Shown: in pieces, positions 23,826 to 32,065 of the stretch
Position numbering within the stretch: the first letter of the stretch is position 1
Layout: every line of letters starts with the position of its first letter
Source of the DNA: Paludibacter sp.
GTDB taxonomy: Bacteria; Bacteroidota; Bacteroidia; Bacteroidales; Paludibacteraceae
DNA: 32,065 bases
Assembly: GCA_028710415.1 (NCBI GenBank)
Contig: JAQTUE010000033.1
Location: 22,749 to 54,813, forward strand
Direction of reading: 5' to 3'
Made by a program: the position numbers and the translations under genes
The notes under the pieces: generated by a model
Told to the model about the DNA's origin: nothing
Database searches by the model: none
The model's input: only the letters and a program-made list of their open reading frames with translations

Positions 23826-25095
23826 GGTTTTACTTCTCGTACTTGCGTCAATAATTTTCGCTCAGTTCACTAACGGTCAAAACAATACAAATTCACCCTA
23901 TACCAGGTTTGGGTACGGTGATATCAGTGACACAAACAACGGTGAGCAACGGGCACTTGGAGGAGTTTCAATTGGCTCCCGCTCAGGAACCAGTATAAAT
24001 TCAGTGAATCCGGCCTCATACAGCGTGGTTGACAGCATGACTTTCATGTTTGACATAGGAAGTGCGGCATTAATCTCCCGCTTTTCGAATCAGGCAGGAA
24101 ATAAAAACACCTTTAATGCCAACCTGGAATATATTACCATGCAGTTTCCCCTGTCTAAAAAAGTAGGATTCAGTGCCGGGTTATTGCCCTATTCATTTTT
24201 GGGGTATAATTTCAATACCGTAAGCATAGATTCAATTCCTACGAACACTACAAAATATGACAGTATCACTTCCACCAGAAGTTTTCTTGGTAATGGAGGG
24301 TTAAGCCAGGTGTATATGGGTGTCTCCGCCAACCTGTTCAATCATCTTTCCTTAGGGATAAATGCCTATTACATGTACGGTACTATCAATAATTTGCGTG
24401 ATGTAAGCTTTGGCACCACTACCGGATACACTGCTACAACCCAAATAAACACCATCAGGGCCAACAACTTCAGGTTTCGTTTTGGAGCACAGTATTACAA
24501 TACATTCGATAAAAAGCATGATGTAACAATTGGGGTAATCTATGAACAAAAACAAAAACTGAACGGTGAATTTACCAAAATCACTTCAGGAGTACTGACC
24601 GACAGTCTATCGCCCGGATATGAGTTTGAACTTCCTACCATTTATGGATTTGGTATAAACTATACTTACGACAAGAAAATCTCCATCGGAATCGATTATT
24701 CCCTTCAGGAATGGAAAGACACCAAATTTTTCTACAATCCAAATACTCAAAAGAACGACGAAAACTTAAACAACCGTTCTAAATTAGCCATTGGTGCTGA
24801 GTACCAGCCAAAACCAATGGGCAGGAATTTCTCTGACAGGATCCGCTACCGTGCTGGTTTCAACTTAAGCGATTCGTATTATAATGTTTCAGGTGTTACC
24901 CAACCAAAGAACTTTAGCCTGACTTGCGGACTTGGCCTACCTTTGTATAACAAATCCACCAATTCAATATCGATGTTAAATGCTTCGGTTGAATATGGCA
25001 AGATTGGAGAAACAAGCATGCTGAGGGAAGATTATTTCAAAATAAACCTGAATATCGTATTTAATGAACATTGGTTCTTCAAACGCAAACTCTAA
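23812..25095 (+). CDS. FadL-like outer-membrane beta-barrel protein
   Basis: 427 residues. Signal peptide about 1-22 (MYKNKVLLLVLASIIFAQFT, cleavage after ...NGQ), then the mature part with 'NSPYTRFGYGDISDTNNGEQ', alternating strands and aromatic belts, and a C-terminal barrel strand ending in F-x-x-H-W-F-F-K-R-K-L. SVNPASYS and later GFGINYTYDKKISIGIDYSL are typical of Bacteroidota outer-membrane proteins related to FadL/OmpP1. A substrate cannot be named. It is translated in a coupled way with coaX and is followed by lptC, 27 bp on, so it likely belongs to the envelope-assembly part of this cluster. Confidence 0.8.
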   Translation: MYKNKVLLLVLASIIFAQFTNGQNNTNSPYTRFGYGDISDTNNGEQRALGGVSIGSRSGTSINSVNPASYSVVDSMTFMFDIGSAALISRFSNQAGNKNTFNANLEYITMQFPLSKKVGFSAGLLPYSFLGYNFNTVSIDSIPTNTTKYDSITSTRSFLGNGGLSQVYMGVSANLFNHLSLGINAYYMYGTINNLRDVSFGTTTGYTATTQINTIRANNFRFRFGAQYYNTFDKKHDVTIGVIYEQKQKLNGEFTKITSGVLTDSLSPGYEFELPTIYGFGINYTYDKKISIGIDYSLQEWKDTKFFYNPNTQKNDENLNNRSKLAIGAEYQPKPMGRNFSDRIRYRAGFNLSDSYYNVSGVTQPKNFSLTCGLGLPLYNKSTNSISMLNASVEYGKIGETSMLREDYFKINLNIVFNEHWFFKRKL

Positions 25096-25122
25096 CAGCA
25101 AGCGTCAAACAAAATCTATAGA

Positions 25123-25851
25123 ATGATTAAAATGAGACGGTTTACGTCACATGTTTTACAATTAAAAGCACTAACTATAAGCAAACAAATCGTTTATAGT
25201 TTATTGCTTTTGTTGTTTCTGGGTTCATGCAGCAATGACAAACCCGATAAGATCGGGGCGGTTGTTGACCGCACCAAGCTACCTAAGCTTCATGCGACCG
25301 AAGTTACCACCATTATTTCGGACTCAGGGATTACCCGGTACCGGATCACTGCCTCACGCTGGGATGTCTACGATAAAGCATCACAACCTTACCAGGAATT
25401 TCCGGATGGCATCTATTTTGAGAAATTTGATCCAAACATGAAGGTGGATGCCAATATTTCAAGTAAATATGCCCGGTTCAATGAGAACGAGCAACTCTGG
25501 TTATTGCGCGGCAAGGTTAGGGCCATGAATCTTCAGGGAGAGCTTTTCGAAACAGAGAAATTGTTCTGGAATCAACGGGAACAAAAGTTTTATTCCGATA
25601 CCTTAATCAAAATTACCCAGGCAACGCGTATCATTGTAGCTATCGGTTTTGAATCGAATGAAACAATGACACACTATACGTTTAAAAACCCACAAGGCAT
25701 TTTCCCTTTAAATGAGAATGCAAGTACTTCAACTCCGGCAGCTACCAACCCTGCTCCGGTTGCTACAATACCAAAAGCGACTGCTGTGCCTGCACCGCCG
25801 GCTTCCCAGGCAGTTATTCCGAAAGCCGGACCTGTTACTAAATTGAAATAA
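25123..25851 (+). CDS. lptC: LPS export protein LptC (lipoprotein form) with Pro/Ala tail
   Basis: Periplasmic LPS-bridge component, passing lipopolysaccharide from LptBFG to LptA. 242 residues. An unusually long charged N-region (about 22 residues) precedes a hydrophobic stretch and a lipobox, FLGSC (Cys36). The LptC fold follows, with IISDSGITRYRITASRWDVY, PDGIYFEKFDPNMKVDANIS and KYARFNENEQLWLLRGKVRA as the strand repeats. The last ~45 residues are a Pro/Ala-rich low-complexity tail (PAATNPAPVATIPKATAVPA) that the family does not need. An ATG at 25132 is an alternative start. In related genomes TPR and surA-type genes follow; here none does, and ~510 bp of repeats come next. Confidence 0.87.
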   Translation: MIKMRRFTSHVLQLKALTISKQIVYSLLLLLFLGSCSNDKPDKIGAVVDRTKLPKLHATEVTTIISDSGITRYRITASRWDVYDKASQPYQEFPDGIYFEKFDPNMKVDANISSKYARFNENEQLWLLRGKVRAMNLQGELFETEKLFWNQREQKFYSDTLIKITQATRIIVAIGFESNETMTHYTFKNPQGIFPLNENASTSTPAATNPAPVATIPKATAVPAPPASQAVIPKAGPVTKLK

Positions 25852-25996
25852 CTTTTTACAGAATCAAGAGCCAAGAACCAAGAACCAAGACCTAAGATAC
25901 CGTATATTAATATTTTACCGATTATTCTGTCTGATTAATCCATTTTATAGATCAACTATATATCTGAGACTAAATAATGTCGTATTATTATAATTT

Positions 25997-26236
25997 AAAT
26001 AAGGGAATAAGGGTTAGATTTTTTACTTAACATTTCTCTTATGTAACTAGATTATAATATGCACGTTTTCAGCATATTATAAAGTTACTTTTATTGGGGC
26101 TTTGTGCAGCCTCTTGAGGGACTACTAAGGGGTAAAAAACAAAAATAAGGTTTTTAATTCAAATCCCTTATATTTAGATATTAACCCTTCGTAGAAAATC
26201 AAATTCCCCCAAATTTAAACCCTTATTCCCTTATTT
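25997..26236. repeat. 240-bp palindromic element with 19-bp perfect terminal inverted repeats
   Basis: AAATAAGGGAATAAGGGTT (25997-26015) recurs as its exact reverse complement at 26218-26236. An internal hairpin (26043-26088) has an 11-bp stem TTATAATATGC / GCATATTATAA plus an outer GTAACT / AGTTAC pair. There is no ORF and no obvious target-site duplication. It sits in the gene-free stretch 25852-26301 between two convergent units. It looks like a non-autonomous mobile element or a large structured 3' region. Just after lptC (about 25862-25895) there is also a run of short CCAAGAA-type repeats. Confidence 0.6.
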
Positions 26237-26301
26237 TGAAAAGCTGTTTAGTAGTTTTTTTCAAGAAATTAAACAGGACAATATATTTTTCCAACTGCTT
26301 C

Positions 26302-26355
26302 TATATAATAAAAAAGGACTGATTCATATTTGAATCAGTCCTTTTTTATTATATA
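26302..26355. terminator. Bidirectional terminator, perfect 25-bp stem
   Basis: TATATAATAAAAAAGGACTG plus ATTCA, loop TATT, then the exact reverse complement. The A/T-rich outer stem gives a T-run on both strands. It separates the convergent lptC (plus) and glmM (minus) units and ends 8 bp from the glmM stop. Confidence 0.9.
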
Positions 26356-26363
26356 AATATATT

Positions 26364-27752
26364 TTAGATATTGGCTATCCGTTTGATTTCTTCAATGATT
26401 GCAGTTGCAAACCCTTCAGCCTGTTCAGGTGTACGGGATTCAGAATAGATACGGATTATAGGTTCAGTGTTTGATTTACGTAAATGTACCCAACCGGTCG
26501 GGAAATCAATCTTTACACCGTCGATATCATTGACTTCATATTGTTTGTAAGACTCTTTGACTGTCTTCAATATGGCATCAACATCGATAGCCGGCGTTAA
26601 CTGGATCTTATTTTTAGAGATATAATATTCAGGATAAGTCTTACGTAATGCTGAAACCGATAGTTTTGATTTCGCCAGGTGAGTCAGGAATAAAGCAATC
26701 CCCACCAATGCATCACGTCCATAATGGCTTGCAGGGTAAATAACACCCCCGTTTCCTTCACCTCCAATGATTGCATGCGTTGATTTCATAGTCGCTACAA
26801 CGTTTACTTCCCCTACGGCTGCTGCAGTATAGGTGCAACCGTATTTTGCAGTCACATCCCTTAAAGCACGTGTAGAGCTCAGGTTTGAAACGGTGTTCCC
26901 CGGTGTGTGCTGAAGTACATAATCAGCTATGGATACCAGGGTATATTCTTCGCCGAACATACTTCCATCCTCACAAATGATAGCCAGCCTGTCCACATCC
27001 GGATCAACCACAAAACCAACATCGGCTTTCACCTTAGTCATCAGGGAAGAGATCTCGGTCAGATGTTCAGGAAGTGGTTCAGGATTGTGTGGAAACTGTC
27101 CGTTTGGTTCACAATACAACTCCTCAACCTGAGTCACCCCTAATGCCTTTAATAAAGCCGGTATAACGATTCCGCCCACTGAATTGACACAATCGATGGC
27201 AACCCTGAATCCGGCTGCCTTAATAGCTTCCACATCGACTAATTCGAGTGCAAGAACACTGTCAATATGTTTTTGGGTATACGTAAAATCTTCGGTAAGC
27301 TTGCCTATTTCATCTACCTGTGAGAAGATGAAGCTTTCTTCGGCAGCAATCTTCAACACGTTTTCACCTTCCAGGGCATTTAAAAACTCACCCTTTTCAT
27401 TCAACAGCTTCAAGGCATTCCATTGTTTTGGATTATGGCTTGCTGTAAGAATGATTCCACCGGCAGCTTTTTCCATGGTGACAGCCAATTCGGTTGTAGG
27501 GGTAGTTGCCAGTCCGATATTCACAACATCGAAGCCCATGCCCAACAAAGTACCTATCACCAACTGGTTCACCATTTCCCCTGATATACGGGCATCACGG
27601 CCAACAACAATTTTAGTAGAATCAGTTTTGTTTGCTTTGATCTGGGTGGCATAAGCAGCCGTAAAACGAACGATATCCAATGGATTCAATCCATCACCAA
27701 CAGGTCCGCCCATAGTACCGCGTATACCTGAAATAGATTTGATAAGTGTCAT
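26364..27752 (-). CDS. glmM: Phosphoglucosamine mutase
   Basis: Converts glucosamine-6-phosphate to glucosamine-1-phosphate for peptidoglycan and LPS. 462 residues of the alpha-D-phosphohexomutase family. Start MTLIKSISGIRGTMGG, active phosphoserine loop ILTASHNPKQWN (about residues 97-108), metal-binding DPDVDRLAI (about 244-252), sugar-binding GEGNGGVIYP (about 330-340) and phosphate-binding 'RKSNTEPIIRIYSE' near the C-terminus. The catalytic motif is intact. Bacteroidota copies are usually annotated GlmM; a phosphomannomutase activity cannot be excluded from sequence alone. It is preceded by a TAnnTTTG box (27803-27810) and by the DUF4827 gene 67 bp upstream. Confidence 0.9.
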   Translation of the reverse strand: MTLIKSISGIRGTMGGPVGDGLNPLDIVRFTAAYATQIKANKTDSTKIVVGRDARISGEMVNQLVIGTLLGMGFDVVNIGLATTPTTELAVTMEKAAGGIILTASHNPKQWNALKLLNEKGEFLNALEGENVLKIAAEESFIFSQVDEIGKLTEDFTYTQKHIDSVLALELVDVEAIKAAGFRVAIDCVNSVGGIVIPALLKALGVTQVEELYCEPNGQFPHNPEPLPEHLTEISSLMTKVKADVGFVVDPDVDRLAIICEDGSMFGEEYTLVSIADYVLQHTPGNTVSNLSSTRALRDVTAKYGCTYTAAAVGEVNVVATMKSTHAIIGGEGNGGVIYPASHYGRDALVGIALFLTHLAKSKLSVSALRKTYPEYYISKNKIQLTPAIDVDAILKTVKESYKQYEVNDIDGVKIDFPTGWVHLRKSNTEPIIRIYSESRTPEQAEGFATAIIEEIKRIANI

Positions 27753-27802
27753 GCTTAATGATTAGTTAAACTAGAATTATATTAAAGTCAGAACAGGAGA
27801 AA

Positions 27803-27810
27803 CAAATTTA
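27803..27810 (-). promoter_or_regulatory. -7 promoter box for glmM
   Basis: TAAATTTG on the minus strand (TAnnTTTG), about 50 bases upstream of the glmM ATG. Confidence 0.45.
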
Positions 27811-27819
27811 GCAAGAATG

Positions 27820-28383
27820 TTATTTTTGAATTTTGATCTTAAGATCATATCCCATGGGAATAACGCTCATCATTTCTGAATTAAAGCCTATTTTAGAAGG
27901 GACGATAAGTTTAGCTTCCGAATTATTCCGTTTCATGTAAAAGGCAGCTTCCTGGAAAGCCTTGCACGATTGGGTTAAATCACCGTATACAAAGGTAGCA
28001 GGATAAGGGTAATCAATCGTTGACCAGTTGCTGATCGTATCGGATGGTATACCCAGCGTGTATTGTTTGAAACGGGGTACTACTATATTCTTAAGCACCA
28101 GGGTATCGGGGTTTGTTTTGACTTTAGAAGAATCGCCCGGATCTACCAGGTGATAATACAATCCGCTTGACTTCACTAATACGTAGATATCCTTTCCATC
28201 TTTCACCCAGGGGGTATCAGTTGGGAAAGTAGTTACAACAAGGATATTATTACGTTTAATAAATCCTTCAATCAGTGTTTGTTCGTCATTCAACAATTGA
28301 GCATATGTCTTAGTATTGCTACATGAAGAAGCAACAATCGAGGCAATGAAAATCACAAATAATAGATAAGAAATCCGTTTCAT
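27820..28383 (-). CDS. DUF4827 lipoprotein
   Basis: 187 residues. Signal peptide with lipobox: MKRISYLLFVIFIASIVASS then Cys21, so it is membrane-anchored in the envelope. The mature part (TYAQLLNDEQTLIEGFIKRN ... VVTTFPTDTPWVKDGKDIYV) is what I recall as DUF4827, a Bacteroidota family with FKBP-like resemblance, usually found next to an FKBP gene and glmM as here. The typical catalytic residues of an isomerase are not obvious, so it may be a non-enzymatic relative. Gap to the FKBP gene is 130 bp. Confidence 0.8.
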   Translation of the reverse strand: MKRISYLLFVIFIASIVASSCSNTKTYAQLLNDEQTLIEGFIKRNNILVVTTFPTDTPWVKDGKDIYVLVKSSGLYYHLVDPGDSSKVKTNPDTLVLKNIVVPRFKQYTLGIPSDTISNWSTIDYPYPATFVYGDLTQSCKAFQEAAFYMKRNNSEAKLIVPSKIGFNSEMMSVIPMGYDLKIKIQK

Positions 28384-28513
28384 ATCAGTAGTTTAATTTT
28401 ATACAAATATCCGATTAAATAATGAGAATCAAAAGTTAAGAAAATAAATAAAGTTATAAGATTTGTACTTGCTAATTTCGACCGATAGCAATAAATACCT
28501 GGATTTCAAAAAA

Positions 28514-29032
28514 CTAATTCTCCACATTTATCTTACAAACAATTGAAGTATAGGCTGGAATTGCCGGGGCATTCCCTTTCATTCCATAAGCCAGGTACCA
28601 GGGGACTATAAACGTCGCACTATCGCCCTTGTTCATAAGTTTAAGGCCCTCTTCAATTCCCGTTACAATCTGTTTTTTACCTACAACAATTTTTTGTTGA
28701 TCCTGTTGAAGCATCTTTCCTTTTAAAGACAGCAACCGGTATGAAAACTTACAGATCACCGAATCTTTAATTGCGGAACCATGACCAACCCTGTCAATGT
28801 TATACCAAAATCCTATGGGGCTTTTCTTGTATGTTTTAACCTGGCCAAGGGCAAAAGTTTTGATTAAGCTATCTTCCTTTTTTGCCAGGTTCTGGTTAAT
28901 AGCCAGCAACGAGACCGTATTCTTGTCGGCAACATTCCCCTTGTTTGAGGGAGTTTGAGGCAATTGTTTCGTGCACGCTATCAGCATGAAACAGAATGAC
29001 AACAAAGTAAAGGCTTTATGCAGTTTGCTCAT
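28514..29032 (-). CDS. FKBP-type peptidyl-prolyl isomerase lipoprotein
   Basis: 172 residues from the ATG at 29032; an earlier ATG at 29056 overlaps thrA and would bury the signal peptide, so it is rejected. Signal: MSKLHKAFTLLSFCFMLIAC, lipidated at Cys20. The C-terminal FKBP core contains GIEEGLKLMNKGDSATFIVP, WYLAYGMKGNAPAIPAYTSI, then VCKINVEN, matching the usual G-x-x-x-x-F-x-x-P, L-A-Y-G and I-P-x-x-T/S pattern. It likely helps folding of envelope proteins. It begins 7 bp after thrA and so shares its transcript. Confidence 0.88.
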   Translation of the reverse strand: MSKLHKAFTLLSFCFMLIACTKQLPQTPSNKGNVADKNTVSLLAINQNLAKKEDSLIKTFALGQVKTYKKSPIGFWYNIDRVGHGSAIKDSVICKFSYRLLSLKGKMLQQDQQKIVVGKKQIVTGIEEGLKLMNKGDSATFIVPWYLAYGMKGNAPAIPAYTSIVCKINVEN

Positions 29033-29039
29033 ATTGAAA

Positions 29040-31475
29040 CTATCGGATATTGGCAATGCTCATGATATCGGAGAATACACCGGCAGCAGTAACACCTGCG
29101 CCAGCCCCGTATCCCTTGATCATCATTGGAAACTCATTGTAGCGCTCCGTAGTGATGAGAATGATGTTATTGCTGCCCTGCAAATCGAAGAACGGATGCA
29201 GGTTGTCCACTTCGTGCAAGCCTACTTCGCAGTTGCCGTTTTCCATGGTGGCAACAAACCTCCAGCGCTTACCTTGGGCAGCAAGTGCTTTACGCCTCTG
29301 CTCAAAGTCAGCATCCAGTTCAGGAACCGTCTTCCAGAAATCATCCAGGCTACCTGCAAAATACTTTTCAGGGATAAACAAGTTCTTCACCACATCGCTT
29401 TGTTCCACCTTGTATCCGGCTTCACGGGCCAGGATAACCAGTTTCCGGATCACATCCTTGCCACTCAGGTCAATGCGTGGATCTGGTTCGGCAAAACGGG
29501 CTTCCTTCGCCATTAAGATAGCCTTGCTTAAAGGTATTTCCTCGCTGATGGTGTTGAATATAAAATTGAGGGTACCTGAGAGTACCGCCTGCATTTTCTG
29601 GATATGGTCACCACTGTTGATCAGATTGTTCATTGTGTTGATAATCGGCAGGCCGGCTCCAACATTGGTTTCGAATAAGAACTTGACACCCCTCTTCCGG
29701 GCAGTCTCCTTCAGGTTGATATAATTCTCATAGGAGGAAGATGCTGCAATTTTATTGGCAGCAACCACCGAGATATTACTTTGCAAAAGGGTATGGTACA
29801 AATCGGATATCTGCGAATTAGCCGTACAGTCCACAAAAACCGAATTGAATATATTCAGGTTCAGGATTTCATTGCAGATAAGTTCCGGGGAGGCATCAAC
29901 ACCATTGGTCCTAAGCTCTTCGGCATACGTATCCAGATTAATCCCTTCGCGCGAAAACAGCATTTTCTTACTTGAAGCAATTCCCACAACATTCAGTTTG
30001 AGCCCATTCTGGGACATCAGCAGTTGTTGCTGTTTCTTTATTTGATTCAACAGGCTCCCTCCTACTGTGCCTATCCCGGCAACATAGATATTCAGCACCT
30101 GGTATTCCGACAGGAAGAATGAATCGTGGATCACGTTTAATGCTTTGCGCAGTGACTTGCGATCGGTTACAAATGAAATGTTCGTTTCAGAAGCACCCTG
30201 TGCACAGGCTACCACATTAATACCGTTACGACCAAGAGTACCAAACAACTTACCCGCAATACCGGGTGTCCGTTTCATATTGTCGCCCACGATAGCCACA
30301 GTTGCCAGGTCATCTTCCGAAAAGATCTCATTGATCTCACCCTGACCGATTTCATAGGCAAATTCCTTACGCAATACCTCCACGGCCAATGCACTGTCTG
30401 CATTCCTGACACCAATGGAAGTTGTATTTTCAGACGAAGCCTGGGAAACCATAAACACGCTGATGCCGCTTTTAGCCAACACCCTGAAGATCCTGTAATT
30501 CACACCAATGACTCCTACCATCCCAAGGCCTTGCACCGTGATCAGGGAAGTATCATTGATTGAAGAGATTCCTTTAATAGCCTTGCCTGCTTCACCGGTC
30601 TTTTCCCTGGAGATATAGGTTCCTTCGGCTTCCGGATTGAATGTATTCTTAATCTTCACCGGTATGTTCTGATGGAAAACCGGGAAAATGGTAGGAGGAT
30701 AGATCACCTTTGCCCCAAAGTTACAGAGTTCCATGGCTTCAATAAAGCTCAGTTTCTCTATTACATAGGCATTGTTGATAATCCGTGGGTCTGCAGTCAT
30801 GAAACCATCGACATCACTCCATATTTCAAGAATTGTGGCATGCAGGGACGCAGCTATGATGGCAGCTGTATAATCAGAACCTCCACGGCCCAGGTTAGTT
30901 ATAAAACTGGTTGTAGAATCCGTAGAGATAAACCCGCCACAGACGCAGATCCGGGGTGCATTCTCAAAACACTTCCTGATAAGGTCATTGGTTTTCTCAA
31001 AATCGACAATGTGTTTGTCGAATTGATTCTCGGTCTTAATAAATGTCTTGGAGTCAAAATGTGCAGCATCTTTAATAGCCGCCGATACAATGATGGAAGA
31101 TATTGATTCCCCGTAACTGACAATGGTATCGATAATTTTGGTAGAAATATCTTTGATCAGGTATACCCCGCGGAATATATTTGACAAATCGTTAAACAAC
31201 AACTGTACCTGTTTGAGTACTTCCTCTTTTATAGTTGCATCAACTACTCCCTCAATGACTTCCACATGGCGTGAAAACATGAGTTCATATTGGTCAAGAT
31301 ATGTTTTATCACCATCGCAGGCAAGTTTGGCAATGCTGTAAAGTTGGTCTGTAATTCCGGAAAGGGCTGATACTACAACAATTACAGGTTCCTCTTGCGC
31401 CTCAACAATTTTTTTTACACTCAATATGCCATTGACTGAACCTACGGATGTTCCGCCGAATTTTAATACCTTCAT
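29040..31475 (-). CDS. thrA: Bifunctional aspartokinase / homoserine dehydrogenase
   Basis: Catalyses the first (aspartate kinase) and third (homoserine dehydrogenase) steps of threonine and methionine synthesis. 811 residues. Kinase: KFGGTSVGSV (about 4-13), NLGRGGSDYTAAIIAASLHA (about 188-207), then EIWSDVDGFMTADPR. Two ACT-type regulatory segments follow (TVQGLGMVGVIGVNYRIFRV and VAIVGDNMKRTPGIAGKLFG, about 310-450). The dehydrogenase starts with the NAD(P) loop VAGIGTVGGSLLNQI (about 465-480) and has 'FETNVGAGLPIINTMNNLIN' and GTLNFIFNTI. It ends with the conserved GYGAGAGVTAAGVFSDIMSI. Complete. The short leader (about 34 bases) leaves no room for a thrL-type attenuator; feedback control through the ACT domains is expected. 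Confidence 0.97.
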   Translation of the reverse strand: MKVLKFGGTSVGSVNGILSVKKIVEAQEEPVIVVVSALSGITDQLYSIAKLACDGDKTYLDQYELMFSRHVEVIEGVVDATIKEEVLKQVQLLFNDLSNIFRGVYLIKDISTKIIDTIVSYGESISSIIVSAAIKDAAHFDSKTFIKTENQFDKHIVDFEKTNDLIRKCFENAPRICVCGGFISTDSTTSFITNLGRGGSDYTAAIIAASLHATILEIWSDVDGFMTADPRIINNAYVIEKLSFIEAMELCNFGAKVIYPPTIFPVFHQNIPVKIKNTFNPEAEGTYISREKTGEAGKAIKGISSINDTSLITVQGLGMVGVIGVNYRIFRVLAKSGISVFMVSQASSENTTSIGVRNADSALAVEVLRKEFAYEIGQGEINEIFSEDDLATVAIVGDNMKRTPGIAGKLFGTLGRNGINVVACAQGASETNISFVTDRKSLRKALNVIHDSFFLSEYQVLNIYVAGIGTVGGSLLNQIKKQQQLLMSQNGLKLNVVGIASSKKMLFSREGINLDTYAEELRTNGVDASPELICNEILNLNIFNSVFVDCTANSQISDLYHTLLQSNISVVAANKIAASSSYENYINLKETARKRGVKFLFETNVGAGLPIINTMNNLINSGDHIQKMQAVLSGTLNFIFNTISEEIPLSKAILMAKEARFAEPDPRIDLSGKDVIRKLVILAREAGYKVEQSDVVKNLFIPEKYFAGSLDDFWKTVPELDADFEQRRKALAAQGKRWRFVATMENGNCEVGLHEVDNLHPFFDLQGSNNIILITTERYNEFPMMIKGYGAGAGVTAAGVFSDIMSIANIR

Positions 31476-31515
31476 CGTTATGAGTAATGTTTAATTAATC
31501 TTATTTTTCAGTTTG

Positions 31516-31523
31516 CAAAATTA
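31516..31523 (-). promoter_or_regulatory. -7 promoter box for thrA
   Basis: TAATTTTG on the minus strand (TAnnTTTG), about 40 bases before the ATG. It faces away from the tRNA promoter at 31598. Confidence 0.5.
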
Positions 31524-31574
31524 GCTTTTTTTCCCCAATTAATGAGCCTCTTTCCCCTTTTTTAGGTAAAACTG

Positions 31575-31605
31575 TTGTTTCTTACCAAAAAAAGGACTAC
31601 TTTTG
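31575..31605 (+). promoter_or_regulatory. Promoter for tRNA-Arg (-33 TTG, -7 TACTTTTG)
   Basis: TTG at 31575-31577 and TACTTTTG at 31598-31605, separated by 20 bases, the usual spacing for Bacteroidota sigma-70. The most complete promoter in the window. It leaves about an 80-base leader before the tRNA. Confidence 0.65.
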
Positions 31606-31690
31606 CAGCTCAAAATTAATAATACGCTTTTGAACTTTGAACAATATCCCTTGTTTAAATGCTGTATTACAAAGAGTAAATCAATTATTT

Positions 31691-31764
<74 letters not shown>

Positions 31765-31777
31765 CTTACTGAAAATT

Positions 31778-31815
31778 AATCCGCTATAAATTATATTTAT
31801 AGCGGATTTTTATTT
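31778..31815 (+). terminator. Rho-independent terminator after tRNA-Arg
   Basis: 13-bp stem AATCCGCTATAAA / TTTATAGCGGATT with a 5-base loop, followed by a T-rich tail. Confidence 0.85.
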
Positions 31816-31857
31816 TATAGTACTGGCAAAAGCACTGGAATAAATACAATTATCAAA

Positions 31858-31910
31858 TTAAATATGGATCCTTTGTATAAATTGTTTTTATACAAAGGAT
31901 CCGTATTTAA
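31858..31910. terminator. Long hairpin (24-bp stem) between convergent transcripts
   Basis: TTAAATATGGATCCTTTGTA plus TAAA pairs with its reverse complement, apart from one T-G wobble, over a TTGTT loop. Placed 46 bases beyond the stop of the partial minus-strand ORF, it may be that gene's terminator. The GGATCC core makes it partly self-similar. Confidence 0.5.
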
Positions 31911-31955
31911 TGTCTGTATTATACACTTAAAATATACCTAAGTATGTCACAAGAA

Positions 31956-32063
31956 TTAGTTTATATTAAATTTGCTATAGTTAATAATCAAATTCGTGCC
32001 AAGATTGGCTAAGCATCTATTGGTAGCATAAAAGAGAGAATCTTTATCAAAGTAGTCTTCTGG
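31956..32063 (-). CDS. Possible C-terminus of an unidentified protein (partial)
   Basis: A frame open to the right edge of the window, giving 35 residues: PEDYFDKDSLFYATNRCLAN then LGTNLIINYSKFNIN and a TAA. No family recognised. Support comes only from its openness to the edge and the hairpin downstream of its stop. A chance frame is possible. Confidence 0.3.
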   Translation of the reverse strand, partial: PEDYFDKDSLFYATNRCLANLGTNLIINYSKFNIN

Positions 32064-32065
32064 GT

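Noticed and set aside
31476..31515. Threonine/methionine attenuator or riboswitch before thrA
   Set aside because: The leader after the -7 box is about 34 bases, with no leader peptide and no room for alternative hairpins or a SAM-type fold.
31944..32012. 22-codon plus-strand frame MSQELVYIKFAIVNNQIRAKIG
   Set aside because: Too short, stops early, no -7 box nearby; overlaps a longer frame on the other strand.

Overview
The window looks like a chromosomal segment of a Bacteroidota bacterium, most likely of the order Bacteroidales. The support is AT-rich intergenic DNA, repeated -7 boxes of the Bacteroidota form TAnnTTTG, lipoproteins with a short SC/AC lipobox, a fused ThrA, DUF4827 beside an FKBP and GlmM, and the coaX / outer-membrane protein / lptC cluster. 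Genus cannot be fixed by eye.

Layout. Positions 29-2488 hold pheT (minus strand). Positions 2755-18931 are an accessory, defence-type island, all on the minus strand: (i) a 94-codon remnant of a DUF3307 membrane protein facing three 28-bp iterated boxes (3052-3135); (ii) a three-gene module read as a HigB-like toxin, a HigA-like Xre antitoxin with a C-terminal extension, and a SecB-like chaperone (5005-3713), i.e. a toxin-antitoxin-chaperone (TAC) system; (iii) a broken phage Bro-N/DinD-like gene between two ~112-bp palindromic repeats (5371-5878); (iv) a four-gene MksFEBG/JetABCD (Wadjet) SMC-type anti-plasmid operon (12208-5915); (v) a complete type I restriction-modification system, hsdM-hsdS, a 536-bp repeat-rich gap, then hsdR (18931-12425).

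Positions 19473-31475 return to core metabolism: an acyl-CoA synthetase (plus), twin 53-residue lipoproteins each with its own promoter and terminator (plus), hisG, coaX, a FadL-like outer-membrane protein and lptC (plus), then after a perfect 25-bp-stem bidirectional terminator the minus-strand genes glmM, DUF4827, an FKBP-type isomerase and thrA. A tRNA-Arg(TCT) with promoter and terminator follows on the plus strand, and an unidentified partial minus-strand ORF runs off the right edge.

How it works together. The island combines three kinds of protection: DNA modification and cleavage (HsdRMS), sensing and cleavage of small circular DNA (Jet/Mks) and a chaperone-controlled toxin. Repeats and gene remnants lie at the joints between the modules, which suggests piecewise assembly between pheT and the acyl-CoA synthetase gene. 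Family assignments come from reading the proteins by eye; no database search was run.
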